From an uncultured Mollicutes bacterium (GTDB lineage Bacteria; Bacillota_I; Bacilli_A; RFN20; CAG-826), in assembly GCA_900539595.1 (NCBI GenBank), contig UQCQ01000007.1, positions 1-64,000 on the forward strand: a stretch of DNA of 64,000 nucleotides, read 5' to 3'. Positions 1 to 8,537 of this stretch are shown piece after piece (position 1 is the first letter of the stretch; every line of letters starts with the position of its first letter). A model generated the notes under the pieces. The model was given only the letters and a program-made list of their open reading frames with translations. It had not been told where the DNA came from and searched no databases. The translations under genes and the position numbers were made by a program.

Positions 1-912
1 CATCGGAAGTTCTTGATCAATAACAAATGGACCTATTATGGATCAAGAACTTCCGATGGCATCTCTCCTGCTTATTTGCTTTTTGCTTCCCAAGAACCTT
101 TGTTCCAAGAGATTGCTTACCGTAACACGGAATTACTAAGCCGCTGCACGGTGGATGGCTTGCTTGCCGGAGGCCCCGATTATGATAAGCAAGGGGAATA
201 CCCCTGCATCCATCACACGTTTGAACACGCAAGCGCGATTGCTTTCGACGTGGACGAAATCGAAGAACGTTATTTACTAAAAACGGATGAGAAGCTCATC
301 ACCGAAACCGAATTCAATCGTTATTATCCCGAATGCGACCTCTATCGCGTCTCCAAAGGGCCTTATCTTGTGGATGTTACGGGATTTGATTTTGATATTC
401 CCTTCTCCGCGCACGCTAGCGGGGGCGCCTTAACTATGTTATATGGGCCGAATGGCCCGATGATCATGGGCTCCGTCATCGATTATTTCCCGCTTCCTGA
501 ACCCACCAACCAACAGCTTCCCCACGACCCCGCGACCCATCGTCCTTTGCTTCCCCGTTTAGTTATCGATGGTTATTCTTCCACCTATGATGGAGAAGCT
601 AAAATCGAGAAAACGGAAGAAGAAGGAACCGTGATTTTAAAAGTCGATGGGGGATTTGCTACCCGTGATGGGAAGAGATTAGAAGCCAAGCAACATACCG
701 AATATCGCTTAGCTACAGATGGGCTATCCGTGGATATCCAGGTGGAAGAAGGGGCTACTTACATCCTTCCCTTGATCCAAGGACATCTTAAAATCCATCA
801 AGGCAAGCTGATTCAAAAAGAAGAGATTTTCTATCTAACCGGCGGATTTCAGGCGACGGAATATCGTTTTGAGCCGGAAAACGGCAGAATCTCTTTAAAG
901 ATATCCTCTTAA
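1..912 (+). CDS. C-terminal part of an unidentified protein, cut by the window start
   Basis: The reading frame is open from the first base of the window and ends at a TAA, so this is the 3' part (about 303 residues) of a longer gene; the TTG at base 13 is not a credible start. I do not recognise the family. The visible part is rich in aromatic and beta-strand-like sequence, with a glycine-rich stretch around a SAHASGGALTMLYGPNGP segment and a strand-rich C-terminus. This resembles the beta-sandwich ends of polysaccharide lyases or other carbohydrate-active enzymes, but that is only an impression of composition. No membrane segment is visible. Neighbouring loci degrade glycans, which is compatible with but does not prove a carbohydrate role. 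Confidence 0.6.
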   Translation, partial: HRKFLINNKWTYYGSRTSDGISPAYLLFASQEPLFQEIAYRNTELLSRCTVDGLLAGGPDYDKQGEYPCIHHTFEHASAIAFDVDEIEERYLLKTDEKLITETEFNRYYPECDLYRVSKGPYLVDVTGFDFDIPFSAHASGGALTMLYGPNGPMIMGSVIDYFPLPEPTNQQLPHDPATHRPLLPRLVIDGYSSTYDGEAKIEKTEEEGTVILKVDGGFATRDGKRLEAKQHTEYRLATDGLSVDIQVEEGATYILPLIQGHLKIHQGKLIQKEEIFYLTGGFQATEYRFEPENGRISLKISS

Positions 913-1021
913 TTCTCGTCAAAATATTCTTCATTCTCTTTGTTCGAATTGTAAGGGCTTTCATTTTTGCCTACACGCGCATAAGGTGAAGGTGTTTCAT
1001 ACCTTTAAAAGGAGTAACAAT

Positions 1022-2281
1022 ATGAAGAAACAGACGATTCTTATGTGTGCTTTAGGCGTTGCCGCCATCGCCGCGACCGCCGTTGGCACTGGCTATAGTG
1101 TTTCTAGCAAGAGCGGAGTCTTCTTCGCAGGAGGAGACGACGGCGTTTGGAAACACTACGCAAGAAAAGAGGCGACCAAGACCGAAAAAGGTATCCGTGA
1201 ATATTGGGTCAATTGTTTGACCAATGAACACGTCTTCACCGCTCCAACCACTGGAACGATTGAAGAAGGTGGAGCCTACAAAACCGAAGGGTTCACCGAG
1301 ACGGACGATCGTTGGATCTATCCAGCAACCTTAACGGCTCAAGATGTGGTGATGACCGAAGCGACTAAGGCGTTGGACCTAGGAACGTATGCGGGCGGAA
1401 CCGTCTCTTATATCAAAACGGGTACCTTCAATTTGGGGACGGATCCGGAAAATCTTGATGTGTCTGGGTTCAAAGCCGACCATACGGATGATGGTTTGAA
1501 AACGGTTCAAATCGGAACCATCAAAGATGGCAAAGAATATGCGCTTACCTGCGAAACGACGTTTGTCACCGCGATGATTAAGACGGCGGATGATTTCAAA
1601 GAATATGTCTACCCGAAGGTCGATGCAGATCAATTTGGCTATTTCAAATTGGAAAATGATGTCAACGTTCAAAATCTTATTTCGACTTGGAATGAGAATT
1701 GGTATAAAAATACCGCCCGTGATCATGCCTTTAGTGGAACATTTGATGGCAATGGCAAGAAACTCGTTGCCAAAAGCAGTGGCATTTGTGGAGCTTTTGG
1801 AAGTTTGAAAAAGGCAACCGTTAAAAACGTAACTATCACCGATGGCTGGTACAATGGCGATAAAAACGCCTCGTTGATTGCAGCGAAAATTTTGGAGACC
1901 ACCTTCGAGAATGTTAACACCGTAATTACTGGCGGGAAGGAAGATTTTAAGGCGACCGGAACTGGCACTCCAAAATGCCACGCTCCGATTGATGGACAAG
2001 GAGCAACCGGTTATCTTGCGAACACCACGTTCCAAGCCAACACGCTTAAAAATTGCACCTTTGATGCTTCGGGATGGAAGCTTGGTTCATTATTTGGCTG
2101 GAATCAAAGCATGACCATTCCGACCGTCACCAATTCCACTGTAAAAGCTGCAAGTTTGGTTCAGGCGATGTATTCGAAATATTTGGAAAGCAAGAAAGAA
2201 AAATGCCTGTTCCAACCCGAAAACGTTACTTTGGGCGAAAACGAAGTAGCCATCAAAGGCCTCACCTTCGTTAAAGCCTAA
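1022..2281 (+). CDS. Secreted protein of unknown function with GLUG-like repeats
   Basis: This 419-residue protein starts at the ATG at 1022, preceded by AAAAGGAG at a normal distance; the GTG at 986 lies upstream of that site. The N-terminus (MKKQ, then a hydrophobic Ala-rich segment to about residue 27) is a signal peptide without a lipobox, so the product is probably secreted or loosely wall-associated. Around residues 240-300 it has an FDGNGKKL segment followed by short Gly/Asn-rich strands (KNVTITDG), resembling GLUG-type or beta-helix adhesin repeats. No enzyme motif or sortase signal is visible. A strong intrinsic terminator follows, so it is likely monocistronic. Function unknown; surface binding is an inference. 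Confidence 0.85.
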   Translation: MKKQTILMCALGVAAIAATAVGTGYSVSSKSGVFFAGGDDGVWKHYARKEATKTEKGIREYWVNCLTNEHVFTAPTTGTIEEGGAYKTEGFTETDDRWIYPATLTAQDVVMTEATKALDLGTYAGGTVSYIKTGTFNLGTDPENLDVSGFKADHTDDGLKTVQIGTIKDGKEYALTCETTFVTAMIKTADDFKEYVYPKVDADQFGYFKLENDVNVQNLISTWNENWYKNTARDHAFSGTFDGNGKKLVAKSSGICGAFGSLKKATVKNVTITDGWYNGDKNASLIAAKILETTFENVNTVITGGKEDFKATGTGTPKCHAPIDGQGATGYLANTTFQANTLKNCTFDASGWKLGSLFGWNQSMTIPTVTNSTVKAASLVQAMYSKYLESKKEKCLFQPENVTLGENEVAIKGLTFVKA

Positions 2282-2302
2282 TTCAATTCGAATGGTTAAT
2301 CG

Positions 2303-2324
2303 GGGGCGCAATCGCGCCCCTTTT
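2303..2324 (+). terminator. Intrinsic terminator of the secreted-protein gene
   Basis: A perfect 7-bp stem (GGGGCGC at 2303-2309 with GCGCCCC at 2314-2320), a 4-base loop and a run of T follow the stop codon by about 20 bases. Confidence 0.85.
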
Positions 2325-2360
2325 CTAATGGGATGTTCGCGCGCATAGGAAGGACACTTC

Positions 2361-2860
2361 TTATTTGTCGTTGTCCAAACGCTTGTCTAGCTCATCAGCC
2401 GGAAGACGAACTTCATAGCCATTATGTTGCTTCAAAGATGTGATGCAGGCTAGATATTCATCTTTAGCAATATAGTTACCATTTAAAAGACGATCTAAAA
2501 CTCCAAGTGTTCCAAGTGTTGAAACCCCTTCTTGGCTCGCGGCTTTTCTTAATGCTTTATCTCCTATCAATAATGCGATTCCTCTTTGTTTAGCAATGGC
2601 TAGGGCAATGCGATCTGGAACGGAAAGTTTGGGGTAGATGTTACCCCAACGATCCGCTAAAAGGAATCCTTCGATGGTGATATTCACCCCAACTAGCCCA
2701 GCGGCAACAAGTTCATCCAAAAACCCAGTCGGACTTAGGATTTCCGATTCCATGGATTCTTTGAACATGATGTAGGTTTAGGGGAGTTTGAATGGCAAAG
2801 AACGCAATCGATCACCTTAAAATCGATCCAGACACTGGTATCACTACTAATAAAGTCCAT
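2361..2860 (-). pseudogene. Broken PIN-domain toxin (VapC-like)
   Basis: The intact 135-residue frame (start at 2768) carries only the later part of a PIN ribonuclease domain (SVPDRIALAIA, then LLIGDKALRKAA). The missing N-terminus is present upstream in another frame: from the ATG at 2860 it reads MDFISSDTSVWIDFKVID, the first acidic motif of PIN domains. Joining the two needs a frameshift near 2811-2816 and removal of an in-frame TAA (minus-strand codon following CTCCCC near 2784), where family members usually have Tyr. A 4-base GATC slip would explain the shift. The start lies 3 bases after the stop of the XRE-ImmA gene, the usual order in these toxin-antitoxin operons. The toxin is therefore probably inactive unless the lesions are sequence errors. 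Confidence 0.72.
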
Positions 2861-2863
2861 GGA

Positions 2864-3904
2864 TCAATCCTCGGAAAAAGAACAATAGGCTGCCACCTCG
2901 TCATAGGACTTGTTGAGCAATTCCGCCCCACGTTGAATGCTGATATCGCCTTCTGCAATCGCGCGATAAACAAATTGTTTTAATAGAAGTGGTCTTTCTT
3001 TTTGGATTCGAGTGGGCTCATTTTTACGCCAACCGGACTCGCTGGCTTTGACATAGAAGTGCTGCTCCGCGTCTTTTCGAATGATATGGGATAACTGGGC
3101 TCTTTTTGCCAATAACCACATGGATATTCCGTATTCTTGAGCAACCAAGGCCATGTCGGCACTGACACAAAGCCGGCGATAACCAAGTTCGCGGATCGCA
3201 TCGTGTTTAGAAAATAGAAATGCTCCAGCAATCGCGGTGGCTTTCGCTTCGATTTCTTTTTCTTGCATGGATTCCGGCCAAATAAAATAGAGGTGAGCCA
3301 ATTCGTGGACAAGAGTAGAGCGAATCCGCTCGGGACTCATGTTTTCATTCACGGCGATATAAGGGCGGTGATTGACGAGTCCATTGATCCCGGAAAATTT
3401 GTCGTTATCCATATTTAAATAACAAAGAAGGATTCCCTGGTTTTCTAAGGCGTTGGTTAGGTTATAGATGGGACCAAAATCCGCAAACCCTAAATGTTCT
3501 CTTAATGCTTGGGCATTGGCCTCATCATCTTTAGATAAAGTCAGCGCGTGACATTTCGGGGCATCGGGTAGAACGTTGCCCCCAAGGATATCCAAGACGG
3601 AGAAGAAACGTTGAAAATATTCCTCAACACCGGATTGAATTGCTTCTTGTTGGCTACCGGAAAGCGATGTGTTTTTCCGAAAGGAACCATGAGAAAAGGA
3701 AAGACTATTGTTCCAATTGGCAAGGAAGTCGGATACGCGAATGTCTAATGCACCCGCTAAATCGTTAAGGATAGCCATGCTAGGGGCCCGAGAACCGTTT
3801 TCATAATGGGTAATCGCCATTGGGGTGAGATGAACGAGTTCTGCCAATTCTTTTTTGGTTAAACCCTTTTTCAAACGGTAATAACGCAAATTCTTACTAA
3901 ACAT
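2864..3904 (-). CDS. XRE-family regulator with ImmA/IrrE metallopeptidase domain (antitoxin-like)
   Basis: This is a 346-residue protein with an N-terminal Cro/C1 helix-turn-helix (about residues 5-60, LTKKELAELVHLTPMAITHYE). A zinc peptidase of the ImmA/IrrE type follows, with HELAH at 200-204 and downstream acidic residues near 217-220. Family members either relieve repression by cleaving a partner or act as antitoxins for PIN or other toxins encoded just downstream; here a broken PIN gene follows directly. SD AGGGAGA precedes the ATG. A palindrome overlapping the promoter suggests autorepression. The gene looks intact even though its presumed toxin is not. Confidence 0.88.
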   Translation of the reverse strand: MFSKNLRYYRLKKGLTKKELAELVHLTPMAITHYENGSRAPSMAILNDLAGALDIRVSDFLANWNNSLSFSHGSFRKNTSLSGSQQEAIQSGVEEYFQRFFSVLDILGGNVLPDAPKCHALTLSKDDEANAQALREHLGFADFGPIYNLTNALENQGILLCYLNMDNDKFSGINGLVNHRPYIAVNENMSPERIRSTLVHELAHLYFIWPESMQEKEIEAKATAIAGAFLFSKHDAIRELGYRRLCVSADMALVAQEYGISMWLLAKRAQLSHIIRKDAEQHFYVKASESGWRKNEPTRIQKERPLLLKQFVYRAIAEGDISIQRGAELLNKSYDEVAAYCSFSED

Positions 3905-3920
3905 AACTTCTCCCTTTCCT

Positions 3921-3955
3921 GTTTATATTTTATAGAAAAACTATAATAAGTAAAC
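3921..3955 (-). promoter_or_regulatory. Palindromic operator and promoter of the XRE-ImmA gene
   Basis: The arms GTTTATATTTTATAG (3921-3935) and CTATAATAAGTAAAC (3941-3955) are inverted repeats matching at 12 of 15 positions around an AAAAA centre, with perfect TTATAG/CTATAA inner arms. On the minus strand the same bases contain a TATAAA-like -10 about 20 bases before the SD. A homodimeric XRE repressor binding its own promoter is the simplest reading. Confidence 0.5.
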
Positions 3956-3967
3956 AGTGCTAGCCTA

Positions 3968-3993
3968 AAAGAAAACCGCTCACGTGGAGCGGT
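3968..3993 (-). terminator. Intrinsic terminator of the Na/Pi transporter gene
   Basis: Read on the minus strand, ACCGCT (3993-3988) pairs with AGCGGT (3980-3975) across a 7-base loop and is followed by TTTTCTTTT. It lies just beyond the transporter stop codon. Confidence 0.75.
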
Positions 3994-4008
3994 CCCCTAT
4001 TTTTAAAC

Positions 4009-5739
4009 TTACGGGTGCAACGATATGACGTCGTCGTTATTTTGGGGCAAGAGGTCGCTACAGGAACGCTCGGCAATGAAGTTCAAGTGGTCGCCGCAAC
4101 GTTCCAAGTTGCCAACGAGATTGATGAAAACGTTGGAACTTTGAGGTTTGCATTCTCCGTTCTCTAGACGTTTCAAGTGTCCATGGACCATCTGGGTACG
4201 TTGGTCATCGATCGCATCTTCCATGGCTCTCGTTTTCTTTAAACGTTCCAAATCGGGGTGATCCACGATGAGAGTCGTTTGGGCAAACATCGCGTTGATA
4301 TTTTTTTGCATCGCTTGAAGCTCGGTCATGACGATGGGGGAGAAAAGAAGGTTCTCCTCGATTTCATGACGGGTATAGCCCGTGATGTTATCCGCGACTT
4401 CGGTTAAACGGACGATGTCGGCGATATCTAATTGCATTCTGGAAATCCGCTTCTGGGATTCAGGGCTCACCCCCTTCGCGGCGATTTGAACCAAGAAGGA
4501 GCTTAAGTCGCGAGACATTCTTAGAACCCGGGTTTCTTCTCCGTCGACTTTCTCTTTTTCCTGTTTCTTATCCATGAAGGCTTGGAGGGAGATATTTAAG
4601 TCGTCCAAGGCGGCTTTGGCCATGATGTGGTAATAAGAGATTGCTTGGGTTAAAGCGAGCTCGGGGGTCGTTAAGAAACGAGGGTCAAGCAAATCGGATT
4701 CGGAACGCTTTCCTTTTTCGGGGACGATTTTGGTTGCCAAGAAGACAAGACCTTTGGTGAAGGGGAGGAACAAAATCGTGCAGATGAGGTTGAAGAAGGT
4801 GTGAAACATGGCGATTTGAATCGCGGGGTTTCCCGGGAACCATTTTTCGAAGGTGCTTTCCATCGCACCTGGCCAGCAAAGAAGGAGGATGAAGAAAATC
4901 AAACTGCCGAAGACGTTAAATAGCAAATGGATGACGGAAGCGCGTTTGCCGTTGGTCGTAGAACCAATCGCGGACAATAAGGCGGTGGAGCAAGAACCGA
5001 TATTAGATCCTAAAATCAAGTAGAGAACCCCGTTGCCGTGTCCTCCGACGACGGCTCCGGCCATTGCCATGGCAAGAACAATGGAAGTGACGGCACTAGA
5101 AGACTGAGCTAACGCGGTTAAAATGATGCCGATTAATAGGAGTAAGAAAGGATTGGTGAGGGACGTCAATGCGTCTTTGAGTCCCTCATTGCTTAAAAAG
5201 AGCGACTGCATGTTACTCGTCATGGTCTCTAAGCCGAGGAAAAGAAGCCCAAGCCCGGTGACCATATCGCCTGCTAAAGCGACTTTGGGAAATTTTTTGG
5301 CGAAGAACAGGCGTAATAAAACCCCTACCATCGTCAAGGAAATGATGATTTCGGTAAGGGGGAAGGAAGAAGAATTAAGCCCGCCTAAAGCAACGATTTG
5401 AGCGGTGATGGTCGTGCCGATATTGGCACCCATGATGTAAGTGGCGGCTTGGACCAAACTCATGACGCCGGCGTTAACAAAGCCAACGACCATGATGGTG
5501 GTGGCCCCGCTAGATTGCATGATCATCGTGGCGAGGGTTCCAATACCCACCCCGGCGAATTTGGATTTTGCCGTTTTGGCAAAGAGCTTTTTCAGCCCGC
5601 CGGTAGCGAGTTTTTCCGTGGAGGCTTGAAGCATATTCATGCCCACGAACAAAGCGCCCAACCCGCCGATCATCAGCAAAATCGGGATCCAAATGGGGGT
5701 AGAGGCGGAATCGGCGAAGAGAGGGATCGCAGTTTTCAT
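4009..5739 (-). CDS. Na+/phosphate symporter family protein with C-terminal PhoU-like domain
   Basis: This 576-residue membrane protein belongs to the NptA/YjbB (PF02690-type) family. The two inverted membrane repeats each carry the family signature (MQSSGATT near residue 76 and AQSSSAVT near 213), and about eight hydrophobic segments fill residues 15-340. A cytoplasmic helical PhoU-like domain occupies roughly 350-560. It would carry inorganic phosphate with sodium; bacterial YjbB relatives can also export phosphate, so the direction is uncertain. The gene stands alone, with a terminator downstream and a cre-like sequence about 75 bases upstream of its start. Confidence 0.92.
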   Translation of the reverse strand: MKTAIPLFADSASTPIWIPILLMIGGLGALFVGMNMLQASTEKLATGGLKKLFAKTAKSKFAGVGIGTLATMIMQSSGATTIMVVGFVNAGVMSLVQAATYIMGANIGTTITAQIVALGGLNSSSFPLTEIIISLTMVGVLLRLFFAKKFPKVALAGDMVTGLGLLFLGLETMTSNMQSLFLSNEGLKDALTSLTNPFLLLLIGIILTALAQSSSAVTSIVLAMAMAGAVVGGHGNGVLYLILGSNIGSCSTALLSAIGSTTNGKRASVIHLLFNVFGSLIFFILLLCWPGAMESTFEKWFPGNPAIQIAMFHTFFNLICTILFLPFTKGLVFLATKIVPEKGKRSESDLLDPRFLTTPELALTQAISYYHIMAKAALDDLNISLQAFMDKKQEKEKVDGEETRVLRMSRDLSSFLVQIAAKGVSPESQKRISRMQLDIADIVRLTEVADNITGYTRHEIEENLLFSPIVMTELQAMQKNINAMFAQTTLIVDHPDLERLKKTRAMEDAIDDQRTQMVHGHLKRLENGECKPQSSNVFINLVGNLERCGDHLNFIAERSCSDLLPQNNDDVISLHP

Positions 5740-5854
5740 TTCTACTAGTTCCGTTCAATTGATTACCTCATCATAGCCAAAACGTAAGGAAAAATGCTAT
5801 AGATTCCTTGAAGAAAGCGCTAACACGCGCCTGAATGTAAAATAATGGTAAGAA

Positions 5855-6394
5855 TTAGAAGGGAACGGACTTTAAGACTTCATCGGTCAATAAGTCGCGC
5901 AATTCGATACCTTTTTCATCCATCACCATATAGGAATGGTGCTCGTCTTTAGGCAAAGACACGGAACCGGGATTTCCTAAAATCATTTCCCCTTTTTTCT
6001 CTAAAACCCCGACATGGGTATGGCCTTGCAAGAAGATGTCCCCAGGATGTTTAGGGAGGTTATCGAATCCATAATGATGACCATGGCAAGCGGTAATTTC
6101 CTTATCAAAGAAATAAAGACTAGCCATATCGACGATTGGGAATTCACTGACCCATTGGTCGACTTCGGATTCGCAATTGCCTTTCGTGCAGATGATTTTG
6201 TCCGCATGAGCGTTTAATAAAATGACGACGTCTTTGGGGGAATAGTCCTTAGGAGGGGTATTTCTTGCCCCGTTATAGTAGCAGTCTCCCAATAAAATCA
6301 CCTTAAAGGGATTGGCCTTATCCACTTTATCAAAGAAGAGCTTCGCGTAATAGAGGCTTCCGTGGATATCGCTGGCAATGTAAATGGGGTTCAT
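5855..6394 (-). CDS. yfcE: YfcE-type metallophosphoesterase
   Basis: This 179-residue protein has the calcineurin-like phosphoesterase motifs in order: SDIHGS near residue 8, GDCY near 36, GNCE near 72 and GHTHVG near 124, which bind two metal ions. The size and the NPGSVSLPKD segment match the YfcE/MJ0936 subfamily, cytosolic phosphodiesterases with unclear natural substrates. The start at 6394 is preceded by AGGAGC. It reads on the same strand as the phosphate transporter but 115 bases upstream of it, so co-transcription is possible but not shown. Confidence 0.9.
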   Translation of the reverse strand: MNPIYIASDIHGSLYYAKLFFDKVDKANPFKVILLGDCYYNGARNTPPKDYSPKDVVILLNAHADKIICTKGNCESEVDQWVSEFPIVDMASLYFFDKEITACHGHHYGFDNLPKHPGDIFLQGHTHVGVLEKKGEMILGNPGSVSLPKDEHHSYMVMDEKGIELRDLLTDEVLKSVPF

Positions 6395-6532
6395 GACTTT
6401 GCTCCTAAACGTAGAAATATTACTTCAAGCGAAGCGATTTGGGGATAAGGAAGCATTCGAATTCCTCTTAGATGCCGTGAATTCGATTTTCTAATTGGAA
6501 GACTATCCTCCTCACGATTATCCTTTAAAAGG

Positions 6533-8020
6533 ATGGAACGGACCTATTTTGCAATCGACCTCAAATCCTTCTATGCCTCGGTAGAAGCGGTGGATGGGGG
6601 ATATGATCCCCTATCGACCCATTTGGTCGTGGCCGATTCTTCCCGTACCGACAAAACGATTTGTCTTGCTATTTCTCCTTCTTTAAAAGCCTATGGGTTA
6701 CCGGGAAGGGCCCGGCTATTTGAAGTGAAGCAAGCGGTGCGAGAAATCAACGCGAAAAGACGTCAAAAGGCCCCAGGTGGAGTTTTCAAAGGCAAAAGCA
6801 CGGACGCGAATGCCCTATCTAAAGATCCTTCTCTCGAACTCGATTTTGTGATTGCCCCGCCTCGGATGGCCCGTTACCTAGAAGTATCGTCGAAGATTTA
6901 TTCGATTTACCTCAAAACGATTGCCAAGGAAGATATCCACGTCTATTCGATTGATGAAGTTTTTATGGACGTGACAAGCTACTTGAAGCCCCTAGGATTA
7001 ACTCCCCACGAACTGGCTAGACGTCTGATTTCTGAAGTTTATGTCCAAACGGGAATCACGGCGACCGGCGGCATCGGGACGAACCTATATTTAGCGAAAG
7101 TTGCGATGGATATCGTGGCCAAGCATATTCCCGCCGATTGCGATGGAGTGCGCATCGCTTCCTTAAATGAACGAACTTACCGCGAACAATTATGGGACCA
7201 TCAACCCTTAAAAGATTTTTGGCGGGTAGGCCCAGGAACCGTGAATCGCTTAGCCGCTTTAGGCTTATTCACGATGGGGGATATCTGCAGGCAGTCGCTG
7301 GTAGATGAAGACGTTCTTTATTCCGCTTTCGGCATCAATGCAGAATTATTAATCGACCATGCCTGGGGGTATGAACCAACCACCATCCAAGACATCCATT
7401 CCTATGAACCCGACCATCATATTTTGAATTCCGGCCAAGTCCTTTCTAGCCCCTACGGTTACCAAAAGGGGTTATTGGTCGTCAAAGAAATGGCGGATTC
7501 CTTGGGGCTAGATTTAGTCAAGAAAGGCCTTGTCTGCGAACAGATTGGCCTGGTTTTAGGCTTTGACCGCGAGGTGGATGAATCTTATCAAGGGGCCTTT
7601 GAAGCAGATCGATATGGACGGAAAGTCCCTAAGTCCGTCCATGGGGCGGCTTCGTTAGGTGGATTTACCTCCTCTAGCCAAAAACTTCGCGAAGCCATCG
7701 AGCGGATTTACCGTCGAATCATGAATCCCAATTTAAGAGTTCGCCGGGTGAATATCACCTTGTCGCCAGTGTGCACTCTAGAAGAGGCCAAACGCTTTTC
7801 CCCTGACCATGAGCAGTTAAGCCTATTTGAAGATATCTCGAAACATCTAGAGAAGGAGAAAAAAGAAGCCGAAAAAGAAAACAAGGAACACGCCCTTCAA
7901 AAAGCCGTTCTCCAAATCAAAGAAAAATATGGGAAGAACGCCGTGTTAAAAGGGATGAACCTTGAAGAAGGGGCCACGATGAAACAAAGGAATGAGCAAA
8001 TCGGAGGACATAAGGCATGA
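6533..8020 (+). CDS. Y-family DNA polymerase, UvrX/UmuC-like
   Basis: This 495-residue error-prone polymerase has the palm motif DLKSFYASVEA at residues 9-19, the catalytic SIDEVFMDVT near 140, a helix-hairpin-helix (WRVGPGTVNRLAALG) near 230 and a little-finger domain with a charged tail. It belongs to the Gram-positive UvrX/YqjW subgroup rather than DinB proper, judged by the long insertions and the YolD-like partner it overlaps by ATGA. The ATG at 6533 directly follows AAAAGG, which is too close for a good Shine-Dalgarno site, but no other start fits the domain. It would carry out translesion synthesis. I found no CGAAC-type LexA box upstream, so SOS control is not visible. Confidence 0.93.
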   Translation: MERTYFAIDLKSFYASVEAVDGGYDPLSTHLVVADSSRTDKTICLAISPSLKAYGLPGRARLFEVKQAVREINAKRRQKAPGGVFKGKSTDANALSKDPSLELDFVIAPPRMARYLEVSSKIYSIYLKTIAKEDIHVYSIDEVFMDVTSYLKPLGLTPHELARRLISEVYVQTGITATGGIGTNLYLAKVAMDIVAKHIPADCDGVRIASLNERTYREQLWDHQPLKDFWRVGPGTVNRLAALGLFTMGDICRQSLVDEDVLYSAFGINAELLIDHAWGYEPTTIQDIHSYEPDHHILNSGQVLSSPYGYQKGLLVVKEMADSLGLDLVKKGLVCEQIGLVLGFDREVDESYQGAFEADRYGRKVPKSVHGAASLGGFTSSSQKLREAIERIYRRIMNPNLRVRRVNITLSPVCTLEEAKRFSPDHEQLSLFEDISKHLEKEKKEAEKENKEHALQKAVLQIKEKYGKNAVLKGMNLEEGATMKQRNEQIGGHKA

Positions 8021-8445
8021 ACCCCCAATACGCGGATATGCTTTCTTTGAAACATCATGTTTCCTTAACTCACCCTCCGATGGACCGCCTTTCCCGCGCC
8101 GCTCAGTTTATGCCCTTCGCCGCTTTGGATGGATACGAAGAACAAATCGAAGAAACGGGAAGAGAAACCCAAAAGAAGCCGTTGCTGAGCCAAGAAGAGA
8201 AAGGAAAAATCTCCGAAGGCCTTCGCTTTCTTGCTGAGCAAAAATCCCCTTGCCCCGTTCGTCTTACCTATTTTCAAAAAGACGCGAAGAAAGAAGGTGG
8301 GGAAATTAAAACCATCCGCGGGAACGTCAAACGCGTCAAAGAAGAAGAGAAACGTTTGGTCCTAGAGAAAGGGATAGTCATCGAATTTGACGAGATTCTC
8401 AGTCTTGAAATACAGGGTTTTTTGCCTGATTTTTGCGAATTCTAA
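8017..8445 (+). CDS. YolD-like protein
   Basis: This 142-residue protein overlaps the polymerase stop by ATGA, so the two are translationally coupled. The segment RAAQFMPFAALDGYEEQ near residues 28-44 is the hallmark of the YolD-like family, which in Bacillota regularly sits beside UvrX-type Y-family polymerases and is thought to be their accessory subunit. The C-terminal half (GGEIKTIRGNV, then strands) is a small beta domain ending in acidic residues. No membrane segment or catalytic motif is visible. The function as polymerase partner is inferred from context and family. Confidence 0.85.
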   Translation: MNPQYADMLSLKHHVSLTHPPMDRLSRAAQFMPFAALDGYEEQIEETGRETQKKPLLSQEEKGKISEGLRFLAEQKSPCPVRLTYFQKDAKKEGGEIKTIRGNVKRVKEEEKRLVLEKGIVIEFDEILSLEIQGFLPDFCEF

Positions 8446-8464
8446 GCCAATTGATTCGTTCGAT

Positions 8465-8524
8465 TTGAAAACCCGATGGGGTTTCGCTAGCATTGAAAGC
8501 GGAATTTCGATTCTTTTAAGAATC
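8465..8524 (+). promoter_or_regulatory. Promoter and candidate operators of the amino-sugar operon
   Basis: TTGAAA at 8465-8470 and TAGCAT at 8488-8493 are 17 bases apart and form a plausible housekeeping promoter. An inverted repeat AAACCC (8469-8474)/GGGTTT (8479-8484) lies in the spacer, and a second palindrome, GATTCTTTTAAGAATC, lies at 8509-8524 just before the ribosome site. Either could be a repressor site; no regulator gene is adjacent. Confidence 0.45.
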
Positions 8525-8537
8525 CGAGGATAAAAAC

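Noticed and set aside
1379..2035. 218-codon antisense ORF under the secreted-protein gene
   Set aside because: It has no ribosome site, its residues are the mirror of a gene with a clear signal peptide, and no domain is visible.
6395..6532. LexA (SOS) box before the Y-family polymerase
   Set aside because: No CGAAC-N4-GTTCG or close variant is present; TTCGAATTC at 6457 is only an AT-rich palindrome.
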